Below are positions 7,748-14,574 of a stretch of 18,394 bases of DNA, piece after piece. The translations under genes were made by a program, and so were the position numbers. The stretch is from an uncultured Ilumatobacter sp. (lineage in GTDB: Bacteria; Actinomycetota; Acidimicrobiia; Acidimicrobiales; Ilumatobacteraceae). The DNA lies in assembly GCA_937891565.1 (NCBI GenBank), contig CALAHA010000060.1, forward strand, positions 1-18,394, read 5' to 3'. Position 1 is the stretch's first letter. Each line of letters opens with the position of its first letter. The notes below the pieces were generated by a model, which was given only the letters and a program-made list of their open reading frames with translations, was not told where the DNA came from and did not search any database.

Positions 7748-8223
7748 TCGGGGCCCCCGACAGATTGTGCGTCGCTGATGTCGTGTGCCCCTGTGCCCCA
7801 GTCAGCGCCATCGGCCCAGACTTCGTGCTTCCAAATCGGAGCTGTTTCCTTCAATGCGTCGATGGCAAACCTGGCAGCCTCGAAGGCGCTCGGTCGGTGC
7901 GGCGTGGAGACGATCGCGATGACCGAGGATTCACCGATCTGCAACTTTCCGGTGCGGTGCAACAGCACGACGCGACCGACATCAGGCCAACGCACGCGGA
8001 GTTCGGCGCCGATGGCCTCGAATCGCACAACCGTTTGTTCCTCGTACGCCTCGTAGGTGAGGTGCTGAACACCCTCACGGCCTTCGGCATGGTTACGAAT
8101 TGTTCCGCTGAACAGCACAACAGCACCGCAGTCAGGCCGAACGGCCCATTTGTAGGCGGCACCGATCGGAAGTTCCTGAGTGGTGAGACCGAACCAATTG
8201 TTGCCTTTTGCCGGTGACTCCAC
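7744..8223 (-). CDS. moaE: Molybdopterin synthase catalytic subunit MoaE
   Basis: With MoaD this protein inserts two sulfurs into cyclic pyranopterin monophosphate to make molybdopterin. The core aligns by eye with E. coli MoaE: GAVVLFSGTIRNHAEGREG (33-51), LTYEAYEEQ, LLHRTGKLQIGE, STPHRPSAFEAARF with His109-Arg110, and LKETAPIWKHE with Lys125 and Lys132, which match the catalytic/substrate lysines 119 and 126. The open frame reaches a GTG at 8283, but the first 20 residues of that longer form are not MoaE-like. A GTG at 8223 has TACGAT exactly 7 nt upstream, so I chose it, giving 159 residues. No moaD or other cofactor gene is visible. Confidence 0.92.
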   Translation of the reverse strand: MESPAKGNNWFGLTTQELPIGAAYKWAVRPDCGAVVLFSGTIRNHAEGREGVQHLTYEAYEEQTVVRFEAIGAELRVRWPDVGRVVLLHRTGKLQIGESSVIAIVSTPHRPSAFEAARFAIDALKETAPIWKHEVWADGADWGTGAHDISDAQSVGGPE

Positions 8224-8230
8224 GCTGGTT

Positions 8231-8236
8231 ATCGTA
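8231..8236 (-). promoter_or_regulatory. Leaderless -10 box that sets the moaE start
   Basis: Minus-strand TACGAT lies 7 nt before the GTG at 8223 and inside the longer open frame that starts at 8283. If used, it excludes the longer N-terminus. Confidence 0.48.
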
Positions 8237-8353
8237 GCCGTCTTGGCAGCATTGCCAGGTCGCCGCAACACGTTTGACTGCACTTCGTCGCGCGACGGCC
8301 ACTACCGATTCGGTGTCGGACCGTGCCGCGATCACCCGTGGCGATTTCAGTAC

Positions 8354-8359
8354 TACAGT
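8354..8359 (+). promoter_or_regulatory. Possible -10 box for the HERTWRHPSE membrane protein
   Basis: TACAGT lies 9 nt before the GTG at 8369. That is slightly longer than the 6-7 nt seen elsewhere in this window and would give a leader of about two bases. Confidence 0.35.
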
Positions 8360-8368
8360 CTCCAATTC

Positions 8369-8935
8369 GTGGAACGCTCACCCCTCCCCCCGCACGAACG
8401 AACGTGGAGGCATCCGTCCGAGATCGGCCCAACAACGGTCGAAGTCGATCGCGGACCCGGCCACCGGTTTGGCGCGCTTGCCACAGGGGCGTTTGCTGTT
8501 GCCCTTGTCGCCGCATTGGTCGTGACGGTCACGCCAGGCGGATCAGTCAACGCCCCCATCGCTGCCAGCGCCTCAACCTCGCCCCCTGTTCGTGCCGCTG
8601 CGAGCACAGCCATTGCCGCGGCAGAAACGATCCGCTCGATTCGTTTGGTCGAAGCAACCCCAATTCCGAGCGCCATCGCCGATGTTCCTGCTGGCGCGTA
8701 CCGCTCGACCGGTTCATCAGATCCAGAGGCGGTGCTCCCCGATCTGCACGATCAGGTCCTCGTCCTCACCGACCAGTACGCCTATTCGGTTGCCTGGAGC
8801 GACGTTGCACGTCTCGACGTGGAAGGTGACGCTGTTGTCGTGCGTACCAATGGTGACATCATCGCTCGTTTCAGCGATGGCCGCTTCATTGTCAGCCACG
8901 ACTCGTTGGTCGGCTCGGCATTCGCTGCTGACTGA
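8369..8935 (+). CDS. One-TM protein with N-terminal LPPHERTWRHPSE motif, function unknown
   Basis: A 188-residue protein. It opens with SPLPPHERTWRHPSEIGP, a short motif I associate with the cytoplasmic N-termini of actinobacterial membrane proteins, including trypsin-like proteases. A single helix follows (FGALATGAFAVALVAALVV), then an Ala/Ser/Thr-rich linker and an extracytoplasmic C-terminal domain with beta-rich stretches (QVLVLTDQYAYSVAWSDV, DAVVVRTNGDIIARF). No catalytic triad or protease domain is present, so it may be a protease-related anchor lacking the enzyme part. The frame is open upstream to 8180 over the divergent moaE, but the motif favours the GTG at 8369. It ends 25 bp from the convergent SDR-like gene. 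Confidence 0.65.
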   Translation: MERSPLPPHERTWRHPSEIGPTTVEVDRGPGHRFGALATGAFAVALVAALVVTVTPGGSVNAPIAASASTSPPVRAAASTAIAAAETIRSIRLVEATPIPSAIADVPAGAYRSTGSSDPEAVLPDLHDQVLVLTDQYAYSVAWSDVARLDVEGDAVVVRTNGDIIARFSDGRFIVSHDSLVGSAFAAD

Positions 8936-8960
8936 CAGCAGCGAACTCCGCGAGCAATGC

Positions 8961-9998
8961 TCAACCTTGTCGAGCGTGCCACCAGCGTCGGCCAACCAAG
9001 ACCGCAACGACCGTGACGGCGAGCCCGAGGCCGACACCAATACCGAGCGATAGTTCTTGCCGACGTTTTGGCGACACCATGGTCCACCATCGTGCTTCTG
9101 TGCCTTCAACATAGGCCTGCTCATTGGTCACCGTTGGCTTCCACCCTTCGGCCAACAACCGTCCGCTCGAGACGACCCACGGCTCGCGAGTGTAAGAGCG
9201 CAAACCCGGCGGAATCGGGCCCCGCTGGAAACGCCAGCGGAGTGCACTCAGTACTTCGGAGAGCCGCTCCGGAAGCGGGATACGCGGTCGCTCACCTGAC
9301 AGCGCTCGAACGCGCTCGCCAGGAATCCATCCTTCGGGTGCGACGTTGTAGACCCCGTCGAGGCGACGCTGCACCGCCAGTACGATCGCAGAGGCCAGAT
9401 CGTCGAGATGCAAGAACTGCGACGGGGGGTCGTCTTCGGCGAAACGCTGGCCGAGGCCTGAGACCAGTGCGCCAGCGAGTTGCGACGTGCCGTCTTCAGC
9501 GAGAGAGATCGCCGGGCGCAGCACCGACGTCGCTCGACCGGGCCGACTCCGCCGCCACTGCTCAACGAGTTCCTCGGCCGATGCCAGTTGGCGGGCGAAC
9601 ACAAACTCAGTGTCGGGACGAAGCACCGTTTCTTCCGTGAGTGGAAACGGGTTGTTAGCGTTTGCGCCGTACACCATGGCCGACGAAACAAACACCACTT
9701 GGTCCGCTGAGACCACATCCGCGATGCCCAGACTCGTCGTTGCGTACTGTGTCGAACTCTCGCGCTGTTTGCCAAGCCAGTCATGATCGTTGCTCGCCAT
9801 GTCGATGACGACATCAGCGGTGTCACCGCCAAAGTCGTCCAGGCTGCCCGTCGTCTCGAAGACGGTCACGTTACCCAAGGCCCGAAGCCCCTCGACTACT
9901 CGCGTCTGCAGCGGCCCTGTCGCTCCGGTAATGACGACCGTAAGTTCGACCGTTGTCACTGGCATCACGTTGCCGGGGGCATCGATCAGTGCTCTCAC
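8961..9998 (-). CDS. Atypical NAD(P)-binding SDR/epimerase-like protein with C-terminal TM, catalytic residues missing
   Basis: A 345-residue protein of the extended/atypical SDR (NAD-dependent epimerase) group. The Rossmann start is VVITGATGPLQ (22-31), where the third glycine of GxxGxxG is Gln31. FVSSAMVYG (103-111) matches the active-site Ser strand. Where the family has YxxxK, this protein has F134-A-R-Q-L138, so both the catalytic Tyr and Lys are absent. HLDDLASAI and GVYNVAPEGW are typical later motifs. A hydrophobic helix near residues 318-336 followed by RRWWHARQG suggests a membrane anchor with a cytoplasmic tail. It may bind a dinucleotide for sensing or scaffolding. GTG 9998 has TAGCGT 7 nt upstream; ATG 9965 (residue 12) is the alternative. 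Confidence 0.75.
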   Translation of the reverse strand: MRALIDAPGNVMPVTTVELTVVITGATGPLQTRVVEGLRALGNVTVFETTGSLDDFGGDTADVVIDMASNDHDWLGKQRESSTQYATTSLGIADVVSADQVVFVSSAMVYGANANNPFPLTEETVLRPDTEFVFARQLASAEELVEQWRRSRPGRATSVLRPAISLAEDGTSQLAGALVSGLGQRFAEDDPPSQFLHLDDLASAIVLAVQRRLDGVYNVAPEGWIPGERVRALSGERPRIPLPERLSEVLSALRWRFQRGPIPPGLRSYTREPWVVSSGRLLAEGWKPTVTNEQAYVEGTEARWWTMVSPKRRQELSLGIGVGLGLAVTVVAVLVGRRWWHARQG

Positions 9999-10005
9999 GG
10001 ACCCG

Positions 10006-10011
10006 ACGCTA
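10006..10011 (-). promoter_or_regulatory. Leaderless -10 box for the SDR-like gene
   Basis: Minus-strand TAGCGT is followed by seven bases and the GTG at 9998. It faces away from the box of the divergent metalloprotease-like gene in the same 101-bp gap. Confidence 0.5.
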
Positions 10012-10086
10012 GTGCCACGGCGGCCCCGACGGGAGGTGTGTCCATTTCGACCATCCCGACCGCAGCCAGATCACCGCTGCCTGCCG

Positions 10087-10092
10087 TATCCT
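10087..10092 (+). promoter_or_regulatory. Leaderless -10 box for the DUF2342-type gene
   Basis: TATCCT is followed by seven bases and the ATG at 10100. The GGAG at 10095-10098 is only 1 nt from the ATG, too close for a normal Shine-Dalgarno, which favours a leaderless start. Confidence 0.52.
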
Positions 10093-10099
10093 TCGGAGC

Positions 10100-11350
10100 A
10101 TGGACGACGGCAACGACGACGCCATCACACCCGGCGGAGATGACGCTGGCAACAACCCGTTCGCGGGGATGCCACTGTTTGGCGATCTCTCCCGGGCTCT
10201 CTCAGGGCAGGGCCCGCTGAACTGGGACGCAGCGCGCCAATTTGCGTTGCTCGCAGCCAGCGGCGGCAACATGGCTGGCGCAATGACTCCCGGTGGAAAA
10301 GTGCTGGTTCCGACGGGCAACATCGAGCCAAGTGTGCGGATTAAGTACGCCGAGCTCGCAGGGATTGCGCGGCTCCACGTCGCCGACGTCATGCAACTCA
10401 CCGTTATTGAAAGCGACCCGGAAGTCGCCACTCCCGAGCAATGGGCTGCACAAACGCTCGATGCCTACCGCCCTCTTTTCAACGACATGGCGACGTCGCT
10501 CGGACAGACCAGCGACGATGACGGGTCCAACGACCCAATGATGCAGATGATGGCGGGCCTCAGCAAGATGATGGCGCCTGCGATGATGGGCATGTCCGTC
10601 GGCTCGATGGTTGGCGGGCTCGCACGTCGAGCATTTGGGGTGTACGACCTCCCGATCCCTCGCGAAGGTGGATTCGCCTCGAAACTTGTCGTCGTCCCCC
10701 CGACCATCGACAAGTTCGCCGCTGCCTCCGATATCGAGCTCGATGAGATGCGGCTGTGGGTGATTGCTCACGAGATGGCAGGCCACACCTTGCTGTCGAT
10801 TCCGCACATTGCTGACCACCTGCGATCGCTGGTGCAGCGACACGTCGGCGCGTTCCGACCTGACTCGTCCGCAATGACGGACAAACTCACCTCGCTCGAT
10901 ATCGACCAATCAGACCCGATGGCTGCAATGCAGGCCGCATTCGGTGATCCCGAGGTACTGCTCGGCGCCGTGCGATCGGACGAACAGATCACGCTTGAGC
11001 CCGAGCTCGACACCGCCGTAGCGGTCACGATTGGCGTCATTGACTGGGTCGTCGACGCCGTCGCCGTGCGGATCATCGGTGGCAATGCGCTACACATTGC
11101 TGACGCTGTCCGGCGCCGCCGCGCCGAAGCATCACCTGACGACCTGTTCGTCGAGCGACTTCTCGGCATTCGCCTCGGAGCCGATCAAACCGCCCGCGGG
11201 AAGGCCTTCGTGCAAGGCGTCGTTGACCGCGGCGGCGAGAACGGATTGGCGCCGTTGTTCAACGACGCCGACGCGGTGCCGACGCCGAACGAGATCGGGG
11301 CGCCCGGCCTCTGGCTGGCGCGCGTCGCAGATTTCGATTCCGCTGGCTGA
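10100..11350 (+). CDS. DUF2342/zinc-dependent metalloprotease-family protein with altered zinc motif
   Basis: A 416-residue protein of the actinobacterial zinc-dependent metalloprotease-like family (DUF2342, also annotated as F420-biosynthesis-associated). Family hallmarks are an N-terminal Asp/Gly/Asn-rich segment, NWDAARQFALLAA, a Met/Gly-rich stretch (MMAPAMMGMSVGSMVGGLARRAFGVYDLPIP) and a helix with WVIAHEMAGHTLL (220-232), where family members usually have HExxH. Here the second histidine is at +5 (H224-E225...H229), not +4, and the later segment reads TIGVIDWVVDAV where I recall an EGxxD-type motif. A noncatalytic or divergent protease is therefore possible. A role in F420 metabolism is only a historical association. 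The 3' end overlaps the convergent MFS gene by 92 bp. Confidence 0.78.
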   Translation: MDDGNDDAITPGGDDAGNNPFAGMPLFGDLSRALSGQGPLNWDAARQFALLAASGGNMAGAMTPGGKVLVPTGNIEPSVRIKYAELAGIARLHVADVMQLTVIESDPEVATPEQWAAQTLDAYRPLFNDMATSLGQTSDDDGSNDPMMQMMAGLSKMMAPAMMGMSVGSMVGGLARRAFGVYDLPIPREGGFASKLVVVPPTIDKFAAASDIELDEMRLWVIAHEMAGHTLLSIPHIADHLRSLVQRHVGAFRPDSSAMTDKLTSLDIDQSDPMAAMQAAFGDPEVLLGAVRSDEQITLEPELDTAVAVTIGVIDWVVDAVAVRIIGGNALHIADAVRRRRAEASPDDLFVERLLGIRLGADQTARGKAFVQGVVDRGGENGLAPLFNDADAVPTPNEIGAPGLWLARVADFDSAG

Positions 11351-12548
11351 CGCTTCGCCGATTGCGCCGCCGGCCGTCACTCCGACTTGTCCCGACGACC
11401 AGGTTGACAAGTGTCCCGGCAGCAACAACGCCAACGATCAGAAAGCCAACCGGCCCTGATACCTGGATGGCGACGGCGAAGAATGCAGCCAACGCCCAAG
11501 CCAGCTGAAACTGCGTTTCAAACTTCGCAAAGGCCCGACCCTGGTTCGCACCCGGAGCATCGCGCTGCACGATGCTCTCGAAGCTGAGCCGTCCGACTGC
11601 GGCGACCATGTTCAAGGCACCGGCCAAGATCACTGCGCCCGCGGGGCCACCGAGCGCTGCGGTGCCGATACCGGCGAAGGCTGCAACCGCCAACGACGCG
11701 ACCAGCATTGTTTCTTCGCGCATTCGGTTGCGCAGCCGCGGAGCTATGGCGTTGCCGACCATGGCAACAAGGGCTGACACGCCAACGACCGCTCCAAACC
11801 ACAGAGTTCCTTGGTCTTGCGAACGTAGCCAAAACGCCAGATGGAAGAAGGTGAACCCGACGCAGCCGCGCAACACAGTCATTGCGATGGCACCATTTTG
11901 CAGACTGGCCGACCGCAACTGCATCGATTCATCGTGGTCGACGCCGTGCGCTGCGACGACTTCAGGGGGCAATCGGGTAGCACTGAAGAATGCCGCGCCG
12001 AAGATCAGCATGCCGTAGATCAACGTCGCGTGAGCGCCGACCGTCTTGAGCAGGATTGCTGCCGGAATCACTGCGACCGCACCGGTCAGCCCGGAAATTA
12101 AACCAAGTTTTGAGTTCGCCTCGACTAACTCATCTTCCGAACGAACGGTCGACGGCACGAGCGCAGACTTGGACACGACATACGCCTTCTGCAGCACCAG
12201 GTTCGCGAAGACCAGCGGAAACAGCGCAAGTGCGTCGATGTAGCGCGCTATAAAAAAGAGCAGGACGGCACGGGCGAGTGCGATGACCTGGATGACGAAG
12301 CGGCGACCGCCGGCCACGCGGTCAATCGCTGGGCCGATCAATGGGGCGACAAAGAGAAATGGTGCGAATCCGATCGCCAAGAAGAGCATGACCCGGGTGC
12401 GCGCCGCTGTGAGATCGATATCGAAAAACAGCGAGTCGGCGAGCGCCACGACCATCGCTGCGTCGCCACCCATCATCAGGGCGTGAGTGATTGCCAACCG
12501 TCGAAACTTTGACGGTGCCTGCCGGGCGGCAGATGTCGGTCGTTCCAC
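11259..12548 (-). CDS. Major facilitator superfamily (MFS) transporter
   Basis: A 429-residue polytopic membrane protein with about ten to twelve hydrophobic helices, for example VMLFLAIGFAPFLFVAPLIG and AGAVILAGALNMVAAVG. The loop after early helices reads GPAIDRVAGGRRFVIQ, matching the MFS signature GxxxDRxGRR between TM2 and TM3. The substrate is unknown. About 31 C-terminal codons are antisense to the DUF2342-type gene and form an Arg/Ser-rich tail (RRRNRRSVSQRNRNLRR) with no helix, probably a by-product of the overlap. The frame is open to 12599, but the GTG at 12548 has TACTAT exactly 7 nt upstream, so I start there. It is divergent from the Na/Pi symporter. Confidence 0.8.
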   Translation of the reverse strand: MERPTSAARQAPSKFRRLAITHALMMGGDAAMVVALADSLFFDIDLTAARTRVMLFLAIGFAPFLFVAPLIGPAIDRVAGGRRFVIQVIALARAVLLFFIARYIDALALFPLVFANLVLQKAYVVSKSALVPSTVRSEDELVEANSKLGLISGLTGAVAVIPAAILLKTVGAHATLIYGMLIFGAAFFSATRLPPEVVAAHGVDHDESMQLRSASLQNGAIAMTVLRGCVGFTFFHLAFWLRSQDQGTLWFGAVVGVSALVAMVGNAIAPRLRNRMREETMLVASLAVAAFAGIGTAALGGPAGAVILAGALNMVAAVGRLSFESIVQRDAPGANQGRAFAKFETQFQLAWALAAFFAVAIQVSGPVGFLIVGVVAAGTLVNLVVGTSRSDGRRRNRRSVSQRNRNLRRAPARGRAPRSRSASAPRRRR

Positions 12549-12555
12549 TGAACTG

Positions 12556-12561
12556 ATAGTA
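12556..12561 (-). promoter_or_regulatory. Leaderless -10 box for the MFS transporter
   Basis: Minus-strand TACTAT, the best match to TATAAT in the set, lies 7 nt before the GTG at 12548. It abuts the inverted repeat at 12561-12582. Confidence 0.52.
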
Positions 12562-12582
12562 GGTCCCCGAGCTGCAGGACCT
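12561..12582. promoter_or_regulatory. Operator-like inverted repeat AGGTCC-N10-GGACCT
   Basis: Two exact 6-bp inverted arms spaced by 10 bp (centre-to-centre 16 bp) sit directly upstream of the MFS -10 box and would overlap its -35 region. That position suits a dimeric repressor. No regulator gene lies next to it. Confidence 0.3.
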
Positions 12583-12635
12583 TGGCGTCTCGGTGGCACA
12601 AAAGGACTCTGTTCTCAGCGGCTCAGGAACTCGGC

Positions 12636-12641
12636 TAGGCT
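12636..12641 (+). promoter_or_regulatory. Possible -10 box for the Na/Pi symporter
   Basis: TAGGCT lies 11 nt before the ATG at 12653, which would leave a leader of only about four bases. Three CTC-headed 8-bp units precede and run into it. Confidence 0.35.
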
Positions 12642-12652
12642 GCCCGATTCGT

Positions 12653-13795
12653 ATGGTTGTCGCTGCTCCAGAACGCCCGACCCGCTTCGATATGCCGACG
12701 TGGATGCGTTCAGCGCTCGTGTTTGGTTTGATCTACACCTTTCTGGTCGGCGTCTCTGCCCTCGAAAAGGGCATCAAAATCATGGGCGAGGAGACGCAGG
12801 AGCGCCTGTTCTCGAGTGTTAGCAACCCGATCGCCGGCCTGTGCGTCGGCATCCTCGGGACGGTGCTCGTCCAGTCGTCGTCTGCCTCGACATCCGTGAT
12901 CGTCGGGCTTGTGGCCACAAAGGGCATCAGCGTCGATGCAGCGATTCCGATGATCATGGGCGCCAACATCGGTACGACCGTGACCAACACCCTGGTGTCC
13001 CTCGGCCACATCAGGCAGCCCGCCGAATTCAAGCGAGCATTTGCGGCCGCGACGGTGCACGATTTCTTCAACGTGATGGCCGTGGCCGTCCTCCTCCCGC
13101 TCGAACTAATGACAGGCACGATCTCGAAGACCGCTACCTGGATCAGTGACCGGCTGGTTGGTACGGCCGGTTCCGAGTGGAAGAGTCCGGTCAAAGCCTG
13201 GGTGAAGAAACCCGTCGAGTTGATCGTCGATATCGAAGGTGCCGTCGGATTGAGCGGCAACGTACTCGGTACGTTCGTCGTGCTCACTGGGCTCATCATC
13301 GTGCTGCTCGCCCTCACCTTCATTACAAAGAACATGCGCACGCTCGTCGCCGACCGCGTCGAAAAATCGGTCAACACTGTGCTCAGCAAAGGATCCGGTT
13401 CGGTTGCGATGCTGCTCGGCCTCGTCATCACGATCGCCGTGCAGTCCTCGAGCATTACCACCTCGATCCTCATTCCGCTGACCGCTGCCGGCGTGCTGTC
13501 GTTGCGCAACGCGTACCCGGTGACACTCGGCGCCAACGTCGGAACAACGATCACGGCATTGCTCGCCGCGCTGGCTGCGTCGGTGCCTGAGGCGCTCACC
13601 GTCGGGCTCGCCCACACCACGTTCAACGTAATGGGAATTGGGGTGCTCTACGTTCTCCCGTTTGCGCGCGATGTCCCCGTTCGGCTGGCGGAAGGCCTCG
13701 CTGAGATTGCCGTCAAACGTCGCGTTTGGGCCGTCGCGTACGTCATGACAACGTTCATTATCCTCCCTCTTATCGGTGTTGCCCTGCTCCGATGA
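12653..13795 (+). CDS. Na/Pi cotransporter family protein
   Basis: A 380-residue protein of the Na/Pi cotransporter family (NptA/YjbB group), which moves phosphate with sodium across the cytoplasmic membrane. The two inverted repeat halves each carry the hallmark QSSS motif (74-77 and 264-267) followed by GANIGTT (about 103-109) and GANVGTT (293-299). Helices flank both. The bacterial YjbB type usually has a PhoU-like domain fused at its C-terminus. Here that part is a separate downstream gene, 55 bp after the stop. The frame is open to 12593, but the ATG at 12653 follows the likely promoter; ATG 12692 is another option. It probably imports or exports phosphate alongside the Pst system; direction cannot be told from sequence. 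Confidence 0.88.
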   Translation: MVVAAPERPTRFDMPTWMRSALVFGLIYTFLVGVSALEKGIKIMGEETQERLFSSVSNPIAGLCVGILGTVLVQSSSASTSVIVGLVATKGISVDAAIPMIMGANIGTTVTNTLVSLGHIRQPAEFKRAFAAATVHDFFNVMAVAVLLPLELMTGTISKTATWISDRLVGTAGSEWKSPVKAWVKKPVELIVDIEGAVGLSGNVLGTFVVLTGLIIVLLALTFITKNMRTLVADRVEKSVNTVLSKGSGSVAMLLGLVITIAVQSSSITTSILIPLTAAGVLSLRNAYPVTLGANVGTTITALLAALAASVPEALTVGLAHTTFNVMGIGVLYVLPFARDVPVRLAEGLAEIAVKRRVWAVAYVMTTFIILPLIGVALLR

Positions 13796-13835
13796 GTCAC
13801 TCGCCGGCCCAAGTTTTCAACCAACAGCAACTCGT

Positions 13836-13843
13836 GAGGGAAG
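13836..13843 (+). promoter_or_regulatory. Shine-Dalgarno deciding the PhoU-like start
   Basis: GAGGGAAG lies 7 nt before the ATG at 13851 and selects it over the in-frame start at 13776, which overlaps the symporter gene. Confidence 0.6.
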
Positions 13844-13850
13844 TTCGATC

Positions 13851-14513
13851 ATGGTGATGTCATTTTTTAGCAAACGCGAAGGCGGCCTCGATCACATCGT
13901 GTCTCGGGCAGTCGGGATGCTTGGCGATGCGCGCCACTCATTCGATTTGGCGACGCTCGCCCTTCTCACCAACACGGACACCGCTGCGGTCCAAGCCGAC
14001 ATCCGTGACACCGACCAGCGCATCAACCACATGGAACAGCAGTTGCGTTCTGAGCTGGTTGTCCATGTCACCGTGCAGGGTTCGTCCGACATTGGTTCCG
14101 TACTCGGCATGATCTTGCTACTCAAGAAAATCGAGCGCATCGGCGACCAGGCGACCAATGTGCTCGATCTCGCCGAAAGCGGTGTCCGTCTGGCCGGCGA
14201 AACCGACACCGAAGCCATGCTCGCAGAGCGCGGCTTGATCTCGACGATGTTTGGCGAAGCGGCCGACCTGCTCGCCGAGCCCAACGACGGACGCACCGAG
14301 GAGTTCGCCACTCGTATTCTTGCCCTGGTCGCCGAGCACCAGGCAAAGATCGAGAGCTACCTTCACTCCGACCGGCCCGGCCGCGAGGTCGTACCCCGTG
14401 CGATTTACTACCGCTACCTCAAGCGCATCGTCGCCAACCTGCTCGGCATCGTCCGCACCGCCGCGGGCCCCCTCCCCTCCTCCACCACTGAAGAAGACGA
14501 CAAAGACGACTGA
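13851..14513 (+). CDS. PhoU/DUF47-like protein partnered with the Na/Pi symporter
   Basis: A 220-residue all-helical protein of the PhoU/DUF47 group. The metal-binding helix motif KKIERIGDQATNVLDLAE (92-109) has the E95/D99 pattern of PhoU repeats. A second, weaker repeat ends near YYRYLKRIVANLLGIVRTAAG. The C-terminus is acidic (TEEDDKDD). It probably modulates the adjacent Na/Pi symporter, replacing the PhoU domain that is fused in YjbB-type proteins. The start is set by a strong Shine-Dalgarno, as expected for a non-leading gene of an operon. It is not a copy of the pst-linked phoU in this window, since the two differ throughout outside the helix motif. It converges with regX3 across 61 bp. 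Confidence 0.82.
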   Translation: MVMSFFSKREGGLDHIVSRAVGMLGDARHSFDLATLALLTNTDTAAVQADIRDTDQRINHMEQQLRSELVVHVTVQGSSDIGSVLGMILLLKKIERIGDQATNVLDLAESGVRLAGETDTEAMLAERGLISTMFGEAADLLAEPNDGRTEEFATRILALVAEHQAKIESYLHSDRPGREVVPRAIYYRYLKRIVANLLGIVRTAAGPLPSSTTEEDDKDD

Positions 14514-14528
14514 GCACGAAGAACCCGA

Positions 14529-14544
14529 GGAATGCCGCGATTCC
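14529..14544. terminator. Weak hairpin between convergent PhoU-like and regX3 genes
   Basis: GGAAT and ATTCC form a 5-bp stem with a 6-nt loop in the 61-bp convergent gap. It has no U-tract, so the assignment is tentative. Confidence 0.2.
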
Positions 14545-14574
14545 ATGGCGTCTCTGAGATCGGCGTACGTGGCG

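Noticed and set aside
9966..9998. Starting the SDR-like gene at the ATG at 9965
   Set aside because: That ATG has neither a Shine-Dalgarno nor a TAnnnT box, while the GTG at 9998 has TAGCGT at 7 nt. It remains a secondary option.
12549..12652. PHO box (GTTCACC direct repeats) upstream of the Na/Pi symporter
   Set aside because: I looked for two GTTCACC-like repeats at 11-bp spacing in the gap and found none; the CTC-headed units are a different pattern.
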